A stretch of 64,000 nucleotides of DNA. Source: VXPQ01 sp965117025 (GTDB taxonomy: Bacteria; Bacteroidota; Rhodothermia; Rhodothermales; VXPQ01). The stretch covers positions 2,542,001-2,606,000 of the forward strand of contig OZ220746.1 in NCBI GenBank assembly GCA_965117025.1, in the 5' to 3' direction. The notes beneath the pieces were generated by a model. The model searched no databases. It was given only the letters and a program-made list of their open reading frames with translations, and was not told where the DNA came from. Both the position numbers and the translations under genes were made by a program. Shown here in pieces: positions 19,841 through 28,669 of the stretch; the first letter of the stretch is position 1, and every line of letters starts with the position of its first letter.

Positions 19841-22582
19841 ATGCCGCGACGCCTTCGCCTTCTTCTCTATATCATCATACCGCTCATCGTACTGAGCCTT
19901 TCTTCCACGGCCATTTTCGAATGGCTGTGGATGCGCCAGGTAGGGTACGAGGGCGTTTTCTGGACACTCAAACTCGCGAAGTTGAGTCTCGGTGTCCTGG
20001 CGTTTTTGATTGCCGGCGTGTTCCTGGTGGCCAATGCGCGGATGCTGGCCCGGGAACTGCGTTGGGCGACCTTCGCCGGCACGCCGCTCCAGGACATCGA
20101 ACTGAATCTCGGCGAGCCGAAACAATACGGTCGCGTGAAGAAGATACTGACCGGCGTGGCGCTGTTTTTCGCCCTTCTGTTCGCCCTCACTTTTTACCTC
20201 GGATGGGACGAATCGCTCCGGTTTTTGTGGAATGAGCCCTTTGGGCAGACCGACCCCATTTTCGGCAAGGATATCGGTTTTTACATGTTCCAGCTCCCTT
20301 TCTGGGAGATGATACAAACCTCCTTCGCGCTGCTTGTTTTCATTACGCTGCTTTTTCTGCTGGGAATCTATTCGACGTTGCGCCTCCTCGTGTTCGAAGG
20401 CATACGCCGGGGATTCCATGGCCGGAAAAATGTCCGCACGCACCTCAAACTGAATGCCGCACTCTGGCTCCTCCTGCTTGCGTTCGGTCTTTTCCTGGAC
20501 CGCTACGAAATTCTCTTCTCCTCGCAGGGGATTGTCTTCGGCGCGGGATTCACCGATGTGAAGATCGTGCTGCCCGCGCTGTGGATTGCGCTCGTCACGG
20601 TGGCGTTGCTTGCCGTGTTCCTTGTCGTGAGCACGAGGCGGGCCGTCAGCCGCAGGATGATGGGGGCTGCAGTCGGCGTAGCCGTCCTTGCCTGGGTGCT
20701 GGGCCGCATGGTGCTTCCCGGTCTGGTGCAGCAGTTTCTTGTAGAACCGAACGAGCTCGAACTGGAGACGCCGTACCTGGAACACAATATCGCCATGACC
20801 CGGCTGGCCTATAACCTCCATGAAGTCACGGAGATCGAGTACGAGGCCGACGACACACTCAGGATCGGCGATATTCAAAAAAACCGGGACGCTGTGGACA
20901 ACATCCGGCTCTGGGACCCCCGGTTGCTGATCCAGACCTACAAGCAGCTCCAGGAAATCCGCACGTACTACGAATTTTTCTCCGTAGACAACGACCGGTA
21001 CGAGTACGGCGGCGACGTAAAGCAGGTGATGGTATCGGCCCGCGAGATATCGACGGAACTTCCGGGTCAGGCGAACAATTGGGTGAACCGCCGCTTGCAG
21101 TTCACGCACGGGTACGGTCTGGCCTTGAGCCCCGTGACGGAAATGAACAGCCAGGGCGAGCCGATACTGGTCGTCAAGGACTTGCCCCCGGATTTCGGGT
21201 ACGAGGAACTGGCCGTGGACAATCCGGCCATTTATTACGGGGAAGAAGAGAGCGGCGAATACTACATCGTCAATACGGGCATTCAGGAACTGCATTATCC
21301 CAGCGGCGACGAAAACGTGTACAATTCGTACGAGGGGCAGGGCGGGTTGTCCATTCGTACCTTGTTCCATCGTCTGTTGTATGCCTGGGAACTCAGGGAT
21401 ATAAACATTCTCCTCTCGGACTACATTCACTCCGAAAGCAGACTGCAGATATGGCGGGGCGTGCAGGAACGCATCGAGCGGATTACGCCGTTTCTGGAAC
21501 TGGACCGCGATCCGTATCTCGTGCTCGGCAGCGGGCGGTTGTACTGGGTGCAGGACGCTTACACGACCTCACGGAATTTTCCGTATTCCCAGCCGTTCCG
21601 GAATTTCAATTATATCCGGAATTCGGTCAAGATTATGGTGGACGCCTTCGAGGGCACGGTCGATTACTATATCGTGGACGACCAGGACCCCGTATTGCAG
21701 GTGTACCGGTCCATCTTCCCGAATCTGTTCAAGGCGCGTGAAGATATCCCTCCGGAACTCGAGCGCCATTTCCGCTATCCGCAGGACCTTTTCGAAATTC
21801 AGCTCGAACGGTTCAATCGCTATCACATGACCAATCCGCAGGTGTTCTACAACAACGAGGACCTGTGGACGCGGCCGTTCGAGAAGTACGGGGGGCAGCA
21901 GCTCATCATGGAGCCGTACTATGTGCTGGCCCGGCTTCCCGCGGAGCCGGACGATGCGGCGGCGGAAGATGCCCGCGGCGTACTGGAATTCATGCTGATC
22001 AGCCCGCTCACGCCCGAAAACAGGGACAACATGATCTCATGGATGGCGGCGAAGTCCGATCCGGAGGAGTATGGGCGGCTCGTCGTGTACAAGTTGCCCA
22101 AGCAGCGTCTTATCTACGGACCGGCCCAGATCGAGGCCCGTATCGACCAGGACCCGGAAATCTCCCAGCAACTGGCGTTGTGGGATCAGCGCGGCTCGCG
22201 GGTGATCCGGGGCAATCTCATGGTCATTCCCATCGAGAATTCGTTCCTGTACGTCGAACCGGTGTTTCTGCTTGCCGAGGGGGTGGACATTCCGCAGTTG
22301 CAGCGGGTCATCGTAGCGTTCGGGGATGATATCGCTATGGAACCGACCCTGGACGAATCGCTGGCCGAGATATTTGGTGAAGGGCCTGCTCCCGCGGTCG
22401 TGGTGTCCGGGGAGCAGGCGCCGGATGCCGAAGAGGCTGTAGAGGTCTCTCCGGTGGTGTCAGCGGACGATCTGGAGCGTGTGCGCGCGCTGTGGAGCCG
22501 GTTGCGTCAAGCGTTCGAATCCGGCGACTGGGCGCAGTACGGTGAGGTGATGGAGGAACTGGACCGGGCGATTACGGAGTAG
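19841..22582 (+). CDS. UPF0182 family membrane protein
   Basis: 913 aa, typical length for UPF0182/COG1615. Seven hydrophobic helices lie in the first ~310 residues (first at I-I-I-P-L-I-V-L-S-L; W-x-D-E-S-L-R-F loop; F-G-K-D-I-G-F-Y-M-F-Q-L-P-F signature), followed by a large extracytoplasmic domain (N-I-R-L-W-D-P-R-L-L, Y-E-F-F-S-V-D-N-D-R-Y) and an acidic C-terminal tail. Function unknown. Divergent from the CotH gene, with 83 bases between them. Confidence 0.9.
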   Translation: MPRRLRLLLYIIIPLIVLSLSSTAIFEWLWMRQVGYEGVFWTLKLAKLSLGVLAFLIAGVFLVANARMLARELRWATFAGTPLQDIELNLGEPKQYGRVKKILTGVALFFALLFALTFYLGWDESLRFLWNEPFGQTDPIFGKDIGFYMFQLPFWEMIQTSFALLVFITLLFLLGIYSTLRLLVFEGIRRGFHGRKNVRTHLKLNAALWLLLLAFGLFLDRYEILFSSQGIVFGAGFTDVKIVLPALWIALVTVALLAVFLVVSTRRAVSRRMMGAAVGVAVLAWVLGRMVLPGLVQQFLVEPNELELETPYLEHNIAMTRLAYNLHEVTEIEYEADDTLRIGDIQKNRDAVDNIRLWDPRLLIQTYKQLQEIRTYYEFFSVDNDRYEYGGDVKQVMVSAREISTELPGQANNWVNRRLQFTHGYGLALSPVTEMNSQGEPILVVKDLPPDFGYEELAVDNPAIYYGEEESGEYYIVNTGIQELHYPSGDENVYNSYEGQGGLSIRTLFHRLLYAWELRDINILLSDYIHSESRLQIWRGVQERIERITPFLELDRDPYLVLGSGRLYWVQDAYTTSRNFPYSQPFRNFNYIRNSVKIMVDAFEGTVDYYIVDDQDPVLQVYRSIFPNLFKAREDIPPELERHFRYPQDLFEIQLERFNRYHMTNPQVFYNNEDLWTRPFEKYGGQQLIMEPYYVLARLPAEPDDAAAEDARGVLEFMLISPLTPENRDNMISWMAAKSDPEEYGRLVVYKLPKQRLIYGPAQIEARIDQDPEISQQLALWDQRGSRVIRGNLMVIPIENSFLYVEPVFLLAEGVDIPQLQRVIVAFGDDIAMEPTLDESLAEIFGEGPAPAVVVSGEQAPDAEEAVEVSPVVSADDLERVRALWSRLRQAFESGDWAQYGEVMEELDRAITE

Positions 22583-22595
22583 GGGGGATTTACTC

Positions 22596-22661
22596 AAGGA
22601 TACTCTGATTAAGTCCGCGAAATTCAGAGACTGAGCGAAGCGGTTTTGATCAGAGTATCCC
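22596..22661. repeat. Palindromic interspersed element, copy 2
   Basis: GGATACTCTGAT (22598-22609) and ATCAGAGTATCC (22649-22660) pair perfectly over 12 bases. The inside again carries AAGTCCGCGAA and GAGCGAAGCGGTTTTGATC, nearly identical to copy 1 at 6002-6063. It lies between the convergent UPF0182 and ogt genes and could act as a bidirectional terminator. Confidence 0.85.
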
Positions 22662-23389
22662 TAAAACAATTCTCCCTGTGCTTCTGGAGTTTGGCTCTTT
22701 TCCAGGGCCAGCAGAAAGCGTTTGCGTTCCAGGCCGCCTGCATAGCCGGTCAGCGAGCCGTTTGCGCCGATCACCCGGTGGCACGGTACGATGATGGAGA
22801 CCGGGTTGCGTCCGTTGGCCGCGCCTACCGCTCGCACAGCTTCGGGGTTTCCGAGCACTTTGGCTAATTCCCCGTAGGATTGCACCGCTCCGTACGGTAT
22901 GGCGCGAAGCGCCTCCCATACGCTTTGCTGGAATGGGGTTCCGCGCAGAGCAAGCGGTAGGTCGAAATCCCTGCGTGCTCCGGCGAACCACTCGGTGAGT
23001 TCCCGTTCCAGTTGCTTCGCCAGCGGATCAACCCCGACGCCGTTTTCCGACTCGCCGCCGCAGGAAACAGGCGGGTCCAACCGCTGCTCCAGCCCCGTCA
23101 GATATTCGGCAAGGGAATCGGTTTCCCGGAATGTTTCTTCGGGGGGGAATGCCAGCAGGCACAGCCCGCCGGTCGTGCCGGAGCCGCCGGTGCGTCCGGC
23201 CAGCACGGGCCCGAGCGGCGTGTCCAGAAACCACAGGCGCATGGATTCCGGGATGTCCCGGTGCGTGCCCGAAGGGTATCCGTTCCTGGAAGAAGCATAT
23301 CCGGCGCGCTGCTTCACAGCCTCGCGTAATTTTCTGTTCAGCGCGGCGGCCGCAGGGATTTTCCGGTTCGTTTCCTGGTGGATTCCCAT
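22661..23389 (-). CDS. ogt: Methylated-DNA--[protein]-cysteine S-methyltransferase
   Basis: About 242 aa from the Met at 23389; a start at 23242 (M-R-L-W-F-L-D-T-P-L-G-P) would give the usual family length, and the frame is open to 23470. The active-site loop I-V-P-C-H-R-V-I-G, the HTH segment (G-T-P-F-Q-Q-S-V-W-E-A-L, G-x-V-x-S-Y-G-E-L-A) and the N-G-R-N-P turn are all intact. It transfers O6-methylguanine alkyl groups irreversibly to its cysteine. Cytoplasmic. Convergent with UPF0182 and divergent from the PVC/HEAT lipoprotein. Confidence 0.9.
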   Translation of the reverse strand: MGIHQETNRKIPAAAALNRKLREAVKQRAGYASSRNGYPSGTHRDIPESMRLWFLDTPLGPVLAGRTGGSGTTGGLCLLAFPPEETFRETDSLAEYLTGLEQRLDPPVSCGGESENGVGVDPLAKQLERELTEWFAGARRDFDLPLALRGTPFQQSVWEALRAIPYGAVQSYGELAKVLGNPEAVRAVGAANGRNPVSIIVPCHRVIGANGSLTGYAGGLERKRFLLALEKSQTPEAQGELF

Positions 23390-23489
23390 GCAATAATTTT
23401 CTATCGTTATGCTCTGTAGTGCGCCAGATCGCGCAACATCATATACTGCCCGTGCGGCCTCGATGTTCACCCTCTCCTGTACTTCGCTG

Positions 23490-26400
23490 ATGTCCCGTTC
23501 TCCCTGTCGTTTTCACCTGTTTGTCCCGGCGCTTGTCCTGTTGTTTTCCGGTGCGTTTTCCGCATGTAGTCCTGCGCAAAGTAGCGGCGAGCGGGTTGTT
23601 GCGCCCCCGGATACGCTGCCGTTCGTTTTTGCGTCCGAACCCGCCGTCGAACTGGATCCCGCCGAAGCCGTGAACAAGGCTCGGGACACGGAGGCCTCCC
23701 TCGAGGCAACCGCTGCACCCGGCCTGGTTCTTTCCATGTACGCCACCGAGGATCTGATCCAGGACCCTGTGGCCATCGATGTGGCGAACACCGGCGAAAT
23801 ACTTGTTACCAGGTCGAGCCGGACCATGGGCCTGCTGGACATACGGCAGCACCCGGATTGGCGACTCGACGCGCTCGCGATGAAAACGACCCATGACTTC
23901 GAAGCGTTTATGAGGGAGGTCATGGCTCCGGAGTTGAGCGACGAGAACGAATGGATGCCCGATCTCAACGAAGACGGGTCGCGGGACTGGCGCGATCTGA
24001 CGGTGGTCAAGGAGCGGCTCTATCGCATCGAAGATACCGACGGCGATGGCGTGGCCGACCGGGCGCACACGCTCGTTGCCGGTTTCAATACGCTGGTTTC
24101 GGATATTCTGGGGGGGGTGCTGGTGCACGAAGAGGATATTTATCTGTCCGCAGCGCCGGGTGTGTACCGGCTGGAAGATGCATTGGGAAATGCCGCCCCG
24201 GACGCCTCGGACGTAACCACCTTGAGTTGGGGATACAATGTCCACCCCGGATTTTCCGGGCATGGCGTGTCCGGCATCACCGTAGGGCCGGAAGGACGCA
24301 TTTACTGGGGCGTCGGCGATATGGGGCTGAGTCTTGTCTCCAAAGAAGGGGAGGCCATCCATTATCCTCATCAGGGGGCTATTCTCCGGGCCTTTCCCGA
24401 CGGCTCCGGGCTGGAACTCTTTGCCCGCGGACTGCGCAATACGCATGAGTTTGCGTTCGATGCGCACGGCAACCTGATCAGCGTGGACAACGACGGGGAT
24501 CACCCGAACGAGAGCGAGCGGCTCGTATACCTTGTCGAGGGATCAGACAGCGGCTGGCGAACGCACTGGCAATTCGGCAAATACCACGAAGAAACGAACA
24601 ATCCCTATAAGCCCTGGATGGACGAGGGAATGTATTTGCCGCACTTCGAAGGGCAGGCGGCCTTTATTACCCCTCCGATCATGAATTATCATGACGGCCC
24701 GACGGGGATCGTGTACAATCCCGGCACGGCGCTGAACGAAGCCTGGAACGGCCGGTTTTTCATGTCCGAGTATACCGGTTCCGCATTCACTTCGGATATT
24801 CATGCGTTTCGTCTTGCGCCCAGGGGAGCGGGTTTCGAACTGGCGGAAGAAGATGTGGTCGTGAAGAGCGTACTCGGCGTGGGGTTGGCGTTCGGCCCGG
24901 ACGGCGCGCTGTACTTTGCCGACTGGATCGACGGATGGCGCACCAAGGGCGCCGGGCGCGTCTGGAAACTCGACGCCGCCGAACCGGATGAAGCGGTGCG
25001 CAGCGAGGTGCGCGCGCAACTGGCCGCGGATTTCGGGGAGGCCGAATCGGATGCGCTCTACGATCTGCTGCATAGCCCGGACATGCGGGTGCGGCAAAAG
25101 GCGCAGTTCGAACTGGCCCGTCGGGGAGATGCGGAAACGCTTCTGCGAGCCGTCCGGCAGACCGAAACGGCCTATGCCCGCATTCATGGTATATGGGGGA
25201 TATGGCAACTGGCCTTGCGGGATGCTGCACAAGCCGCGCCGTTGACTGCCTTGCTCGAGGACCCGGACGCTGAAATGCGCGCGCAGGCCGCCAGGGTGCT
25301 TGGAGACGTACGTTATGCGGCGGCAGGCGAATTGCTTGCGCCGCTTCTTGCCGACGATTCCGACCGGGTCCGTTTCTTTGCAGCAGAGGCCCTCGGACGC
25401 ATTGCGCACCGCCCCGCACTGGATGGGCTGGTGACGATGCTTGAGGAGGCCGGGGGCGAGGACATATATCTGCGCCACGCCGGTTCTCTGGCCCTGAGCC
25501 GGCTTGGCGATGCGGAGGCGCTCATGGCGCTTACCGGTCATACCTCTGAGGCGGTACGTATGGGGGCCGTGCTTGCGCTGCGCCGGATGCAGCACGAAGG
25601 GGTTTCGGCCTTTCTTGCCGACGCCGACGAATTTGTGGTTACGGAGGCCGCCCGCGCCATCAACGACGACGGGGGCATCCCCGAGGCCCTGCCTTCTCTG
25701 GCTGCCCTGCTGGACGTCACTTCTTTCGAGAACGAGCCGCTTTTGCGCCGGGCGATCAGCGCGAACCTGCGGGTGGGCGGCGATGCCGACGCCGGTCGTC
25801 TGGCGGCCTATGCAGCACAGGCCGACGCGCCCGCGGCGATGCGCGCGGAAGCCATTGCCGTGTTGGGTGTGTGGGCGGAGCCCTCCACGCTCGATCGGGT
25901 AGATGGTGCATATCTGGGGCCGGTACACCGCGCTGCGACGGCGGCGCAGGAAGCGGTCACGCCCCTCGCCGAAATGCTGTTAGCCGATGAGGCGGCGGCA
26001 GTGCGCGAAGCGGCCGCCGGTGCGGTCGCCCGCCTGCATATCGACGGCGCCGGGGCCTACCTCGCGGATCGGCTGCGCATGGACGACTCGGAGGAAGTCC
26101 GCGCAGCAGCCTTGCAGGCGCTGCTGGACATACCGGAAGCGGATCATGCGGGAGCCGTGCGGCAGGCGCTCGCGGATGAGAGCGCCGACGTACGCATGCT
26201 GGCGCTCGAACTGGTGACGGAAACCGATTTGAGCAATGACGAAGTGGCGTCCGTGCTTGGCGAAGCCCTGAGCCAGGGCGGGGTGCCGGAGCAGCAGAGT
26301 GCGCTGACCACGCTGAGTGGCTTGCCCTCCCCGCAAACGACCGAAGTGCTGGGCGAACTGCTGGGTCGGCTCGAAAACGGAGAAGCCGCGCCGGAAATCC

Positions 26401-26810
26401 ACCTGGATATTCTGGAAGCGGTGGAGGCGGCCGGTTCTGATGATTTGAAGGCCCGGGCAGGAGCCTGGCGGACGGCGAATCCGCCGTTTGCGGCTGCGCT
26501 CTACGGCGGCAACCGGAGGCGTGGCCTGCAGGTTTTCATGGGAAGTTCTGCAGGCGAATGCACTCGCTGTCATCCGATTCGCGGAGAGGATGGCGTAGGG
26601 CCGTCCCTTGCCGGGATCGGGTCGCTGCTGGACCGGATGCAGTTGCTCGAATCCCTTGTGGATCCGGCGGCTCGCATTGCGCCGGGTTTCGGCACGGAAG
26701 GCGGCCCTTCCGCGATGCCCGACATGTCCGTCTTACTTTCGGAAAGGGAGATCCGGGACCTCGTGGAGTTTATGGCTTCGATAGGTACGAATCAGGGGGG
26801 CAGGAGATGA
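23490..26810 (+). CDS. PVC-type propeller / HEAT repeat / cytochrome c lipoprotein
   Basis: 1106 aa from the ATG at 23490 (M-S-R-S-P-C-R-F-H), chosen because it gives a compact lipoprotein signal with lipobox F-S-A-C; an ATG at 23463 is in frame. Residues about 70-500 are a PVC-type propeller (L-S-M-Y-A-T-E-D-L-I-Q-D-P, D-T-D-G-D-G-V-A-D). Residues about 510-1000 are many HEAT repeats (A-x-x-V-L-G-D-V-R, F-F-A-A-E-A-L-G-R-I). The C-terminus is a cytochrome c domain with heme motif C-T-R-C-H, downstream G-V-G-P-S-L-A-G and a likely Met ligand. Probably an extracytoplasmic, membrane-anchored electron-transfer dehydrogenase. It is the heme-bearing counterpart of the heme-less protein at 6062-8680. 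Confidence 0.85.
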   Translation: MSRSPCRFHLFVPALVLLFSGAFSACSPAQSSGERVVAPPDTLPFVFASEPAVELDPAEAVNKARDTEASLEATAAPGLVLSMYATEDLIQDPVAIDVANTGEILVTRSSRTMGLLDIRQHPDWRLDALAMKTTHDFEAFMREVMAPELSDENEWMPDLNEDGSRDWRDLTVVKERLYRIEDTDGDGVADRAHTLVAGFNTLVSDILGGVLVHEEDIYLSAAPGVYRLEDALGNAAPDASDVTTLSWGYNVHPGFSGHGVSGITVGPEGRIYWGVGDMGLSLVSKEGEAIHYPHQGAILRAFPDGSGLELFARGLRNTHEFAFDAHGNLISVDNDGDHPNESERLVYLVEGSDSGWRTHWQFGKYHEETNNPYKPWMDEGMYLPHFEGQAAFITPPIMNYHDGPTGIVYNPGTALNEAWNGRFFMSEYTGSAFTSDIHAFRLAPRGAGFELAEEDVVVKSVLGVGLAFGPDGALYFADWIDGWRTKGAGRVWKLDAAEPDEAVRSEVRAQLAADFGEAESDALYDLLHSPDMRVRQKAQFELARRGDAETLLRAVRQTETAYARIHGIWGIWQLALRDAAQAAPLTALLEDPDAEMRAQAARVLGDVRYAAAGELLAPLLADDSDRVRFFAAEALGRIAHRPALDGLVTMLEEAGGEDIYLRHAGSLALSRLGDAEALMALTGHTSEAVRMGAVLALRRMQHEGVSAFLADADEFVVTEAARAINDDGGIPEALPSLAALLDVTSFENEPLLRRAISANLRVGGDADAGRLAAYAAQADAPAAMRAEAIAVLGVWAEPSTLDRVDGAYLGPVHRAATAAQEAVTPLAEMLLADEAAAVREAAAGAVARLHIDGAGAYLADRLRMDDSEEVRAAALQALLDIPEADHAGAVRQALADESADVRMLALELVTETDLSNDEVASVLGEALSQGGVPEQQSALTTLSGLPSPQTTEVLGELLGRLENGEAAPEIHLDILEAVEAAGSDDLKARAGAWRTANPPFAAALYGGNRRRGLQVFMGSSAGECTRCHPIRGEDGVGPSLAGIGSLLDRMQLLESLVDPAARIAPGFGTEGGPSAMPDMSVLLSEREIRDLVEFMASIGTNQGGRR

Positions 26811-26888
26811 TGGATAAGGAAGAGTTGGCGCAGGAGCTTTTCCGAAAACACCTCCGGTTCACCGGGATGAAATATGGAGCGTACAGCT

Positions 26889-27569
26889 ATGAAGTATATG
26901 AAAGCCTCCCTGTATCCGGCTCTTCTTGCCGGTATCCTGATGCTTTTCCCGGCATGGACACCGGCTCTTGCCCAGGAGCGATGGGAAGAGGCCATACAGG
27001 CCTTCGAGCAAATGGACGAGACGGATCCGCCGCCTGAGGGCGCTATCCTCTTTGCAGGCAGTTCGTCCATTCGCATGTGGAGCACGCTGGCGGAAGATTT
27101 TCCCGATGCCCGGGTTATCAATCGGGGGTTCGGGGGTTCGCAAATGTCGGACCTGATCCATTTTGCGGACCGGATCGTTACGCCGTACGCCCCGCGGCTT
27201 ATCCTGGTGTACGAAGGAGACAACGATGTGGCTGCCGGCAAGACCGCTGAACAGGTCTTTGCGGATTACCAGGAATTTGTCTCCCTGGTGCATGACCGGT
27301 TGCCGGATACCCGCATCGCATTCATCGCCATCAAGCCGAGTCTGGCGCGCCGGGCGCTCATGGATGAGATGCGGAAAGCCAACGGGCTTATCGAGGAGTA
27401 TGCCGGCGCCCGCGATCGCCTCGACTATATTGATGTTTTCACCCCCATGCTGGGCGAGGACGGCGAGCCGTTGCCGGACATTTTTGTGGACGACGGGCTG
27501 CACATGAACGCAACGGGCTATGCCATCTGGGCGGAAGCCGTGCGCCCGTTTCTCGCCGGGTCCCAATGA
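26889..27569 (+). CDS. Secreted SGNH/GDSL-type hydrolase (esterase/lipase-like)
   Basis: 226 aa from the ATG at 26889, preceded by GGAG about 10 bases upstream; an earlier ATG at 26874 is in frame. Signal peptide ends A-L-A-Q-E. SGNH blocks are visible: nucleophile region L-F-A-G-S-S-S-I-R (about 54-62), G-F-G-G-S-Q (block II), Y-E-G-D-N-D (block III Asn) and D-G-L-H-M-N (block V Asp-His). Likely deacetylates or de-esterifies a glycan or lipid in the periplasm. It begins 78 bases after the PVC/HEAT lipoprotein stop, possibly in the same transcript. Confidence 0.85.
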   Translation: MKYMKASLYPALLAGILMLFPAWTPALAQERWEEAIQAFEQMDETDPPPEGAILFAGSSSIRMWSTLAEDFPDARVINRGFGGSQMSDLIHFADRIVTPYAPRLILVYEGDNDVAAGKTAEQVFADYQEFVSLVHDRLPDTRIAFIAIKPSLARRALMDEMRKANGLIEEYAGARDRLDYIDVFTPMLGEDGEPLPDIFVDDGLHMNATGYAIWAEAVRPFLAGSQ

Positions 27570-27587
27570 TCCGTTTTTATCCCTTCT

Positions 27588-27653
27588 GAGTAGTTTTTAC
27601 TCCTTTTTGGAGTAATTTCTACTCCATTTCGGAGTAATTTTTACTCAAAACGG
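27588..27653. repeat. Three tandem 22-bp units with internal dyads
   Basis: Units at 27588-27609, 27610-27631 and 27632-27653, each with GAGTA-N5-TACTC. They fill the space between two convergent genes (SGNH hydrolase and VOC protein). They could form alternative hairpins acting as a bidirectional terminator, or be an operator array. Confidence 0.8.
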
Positions 27654-27665
27654 TGTTTGGGCGTC

Positions 27666-28055
27666 TTACGACCTGGCGAAGTGGGCGAATGTCACCACGT
27701 TTCCGACGGGCTCGCGTACGGTAATCTCGTCGGCTCCGTAGAAGGTCTTTCTGCGGGGAATAACCCGGTCCGCGTCGGCCAGCGCCTCGTCTATGGCGTC
27801 GAGCTCCTCCAGGGTCGCCACCTTGACGAACAGCGCGTTTCCCCGCAAGGGAATATCGACCAGTTCCGGCACGTCGTTTCGGACGCTTTCCACAGTCTGA
27901 TACATCACTTCGACCGGGCCGTGCGTCAGGATGACAAAACCGAGACGATCCCCTTCGTTGACTTTGGCGGTGACGGTGAATCCGAGGCGGTCCACCCAGA
28001 AGGGCAGCACCGGCTCGATGGCTTCGACGATGACGTTCGGCGTGAGCGATTGCAT
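27666..28055 (-). CDS. VOC (glyoxalase/bleomycin-resistance) superfamily protein
   Basis: 129 aa, a single VOC module: beta-alpha-beta start (L-T-P-N-V-I-V-E-A-I-E-P-V-L-P-F-W), L-G-F-T-V and terminal R-E-P-V-G-N-V-V-T-F-A. The usual final D-P-x-G-N is present as E-P-V-G-N, so a metal-binding Glu is plausible. Cytoplasmic. Substrate unknown; it may be a glutathione/bacillithiol-type transferase-like or a binding protein. It is divergent from the peptide locus to its right but not evidently part of it. Confidence 0.8.
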   Translation of the reverse strand: MQSLTPNVIVEAIEPVLPFWVDRLGFTVTAKVNEGDRLGFVILTHGPVEVMYQTVESVRNDVPELVDIPLRGNALFVKVATLEELDAIDEALADADRVIPRRKTFYGADEITVREPVGNVVTFAHFARS

Positions 28056-28313
28056 GACGTATGTAGCGGGTGCGCAGGGGAGGGGTTAAGGGAGATGCGC
28101 GGCGTGATGGATAAGGCGCAGGTCCGTTCTGTTTCGACTGCGGCAAGATACGCCGGTAAGAAGATCGACGCCCGTAAAAAAATTACGCCGCGAGGTCATA
28201 TCCGGGCATTTCCGGTGTCTTATGGCGCGGAAGCGGGGAACGACCCCGCAACGGGCCGGCCGTGAGAGGCGCAAATCCGTGTCAGGTCGTTTGCGCCGGA
28301 TCGGGAGCCGGTT
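28056..28313. promoter_or_regulatory. Intergenic region upstream of the peptide locus with two hairpins
   Basis: No gene is supported. Two perfect stems are visible: GCGGGG/CCCCGC at 28233-28249 and GGCGCAAA/TTTGCGCC at 28268-28297 (14-base loop). The second ends about 17 bases before the conserved element shared by both precursor genes and could be an operator or a 5' structure controlling the locus. Confidence 0.45.
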
Positions 28314-28336
28314 TTGCTTTATTTCAAACCCTGTTT
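28314..28336 (+). promoter_or_regulatory. Shared upstream element of precursor peptide 1
   Basis: TTGCTTTATTTCAAACCCTG followed by TTT matches TTGCTATTTCAAAACTCG followed by TTT in front of precursor 2 (30894-30914) apart from a two-base gap and two or three changes. Spacing to the ATG is 13 bases here and 16 there. It may be a common promoter or leader element for the two peptides. Confidence 0.5.
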
Positions 28337-28349
28337 GTGAGGTGGAATT

Positions 28350-28538
28350 ATGAGGACTCTTTCATTGGAGGAAATGCAGCACATGGGTGGCACGTCGCGT
28401 TGCGGCAAGCTGGGATCGTACATCGTGACCGGCTGCACAGTGGTCGGCGCCGTGGTCGGGTTCAGCCGGTCGGGTTGGGGAGGCATCGTGGGCACTGCCC
28501 GCCGGTATGCCCGTGCCTGCCGGAGATTCTGCAGTTAG
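28350..28538 (+). CDS. Double-glycine-leader peptide precursor 1 (bacteriocin/RiPP-like)
   Basis: 62 aa, preceded by GAGGTGG. The leader M-R-T-L-S-L-E-E-M-Q-H-M-G-G ends in Gly-Gly and follows the L-S-x-x-E-(L/M) pattern of C39-processed leaders, but has one residue fewer than usual between the E-M pair and G-G. The predicted 48-residue core has four Cys at core positions 4, 15, 43 and 47. Its middle is Gly/Val-rich (V-V-G-A-V-V-G, S-G-W-G-G-I-V-G) and could insert in membranes, and its end is highly basic (A-R-R-Y-A-R-A-C-R-R-F-C-S). Neighbours are the glycosyltransferase-like fusion, a thioredoxin and a C39 ABC exporter, supporting a secreted modified peptide, most likely antimicrobial. The product itself matches no named bacteriocin that I recognise. 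Confidence 0.8.
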   Translation: MRTLSLEEMQHMGGTSRCGKLGSYIVTGCTVVGAVVGFSRSGWGGIVGTARRYARACRRFCS

Positions 28539-28669
28539 CGATCGTCGCGCAGGTGTTTTTGCTGCGGAAGCAAACATCGCAAGCGCGGAATGTCGAAGCG
28601 GAGCAGTTCCTGAAGAATAGTTCGTGAGACAAGGAAGCCGGGACATCCGGCCGCATCAGTGGGGATAGT

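Noticed and set aside
26807..27037. Open frame starting over the PVC/HEAT lipoprotein stop (M-M-D-K-E-E-L-A-Q)
   Set aside because: It overlaps most of the well-supported SGNH hydrolase signal peptide and N-terminus in another frame and has no recognisable domain.
28539..28669. A third small peptide gene between precursor 1 and the fusion enzyme
   Set aside because: The only frames present lack a Gly-Gly leader, a start with a ribosome binding site, or Cys pattern.
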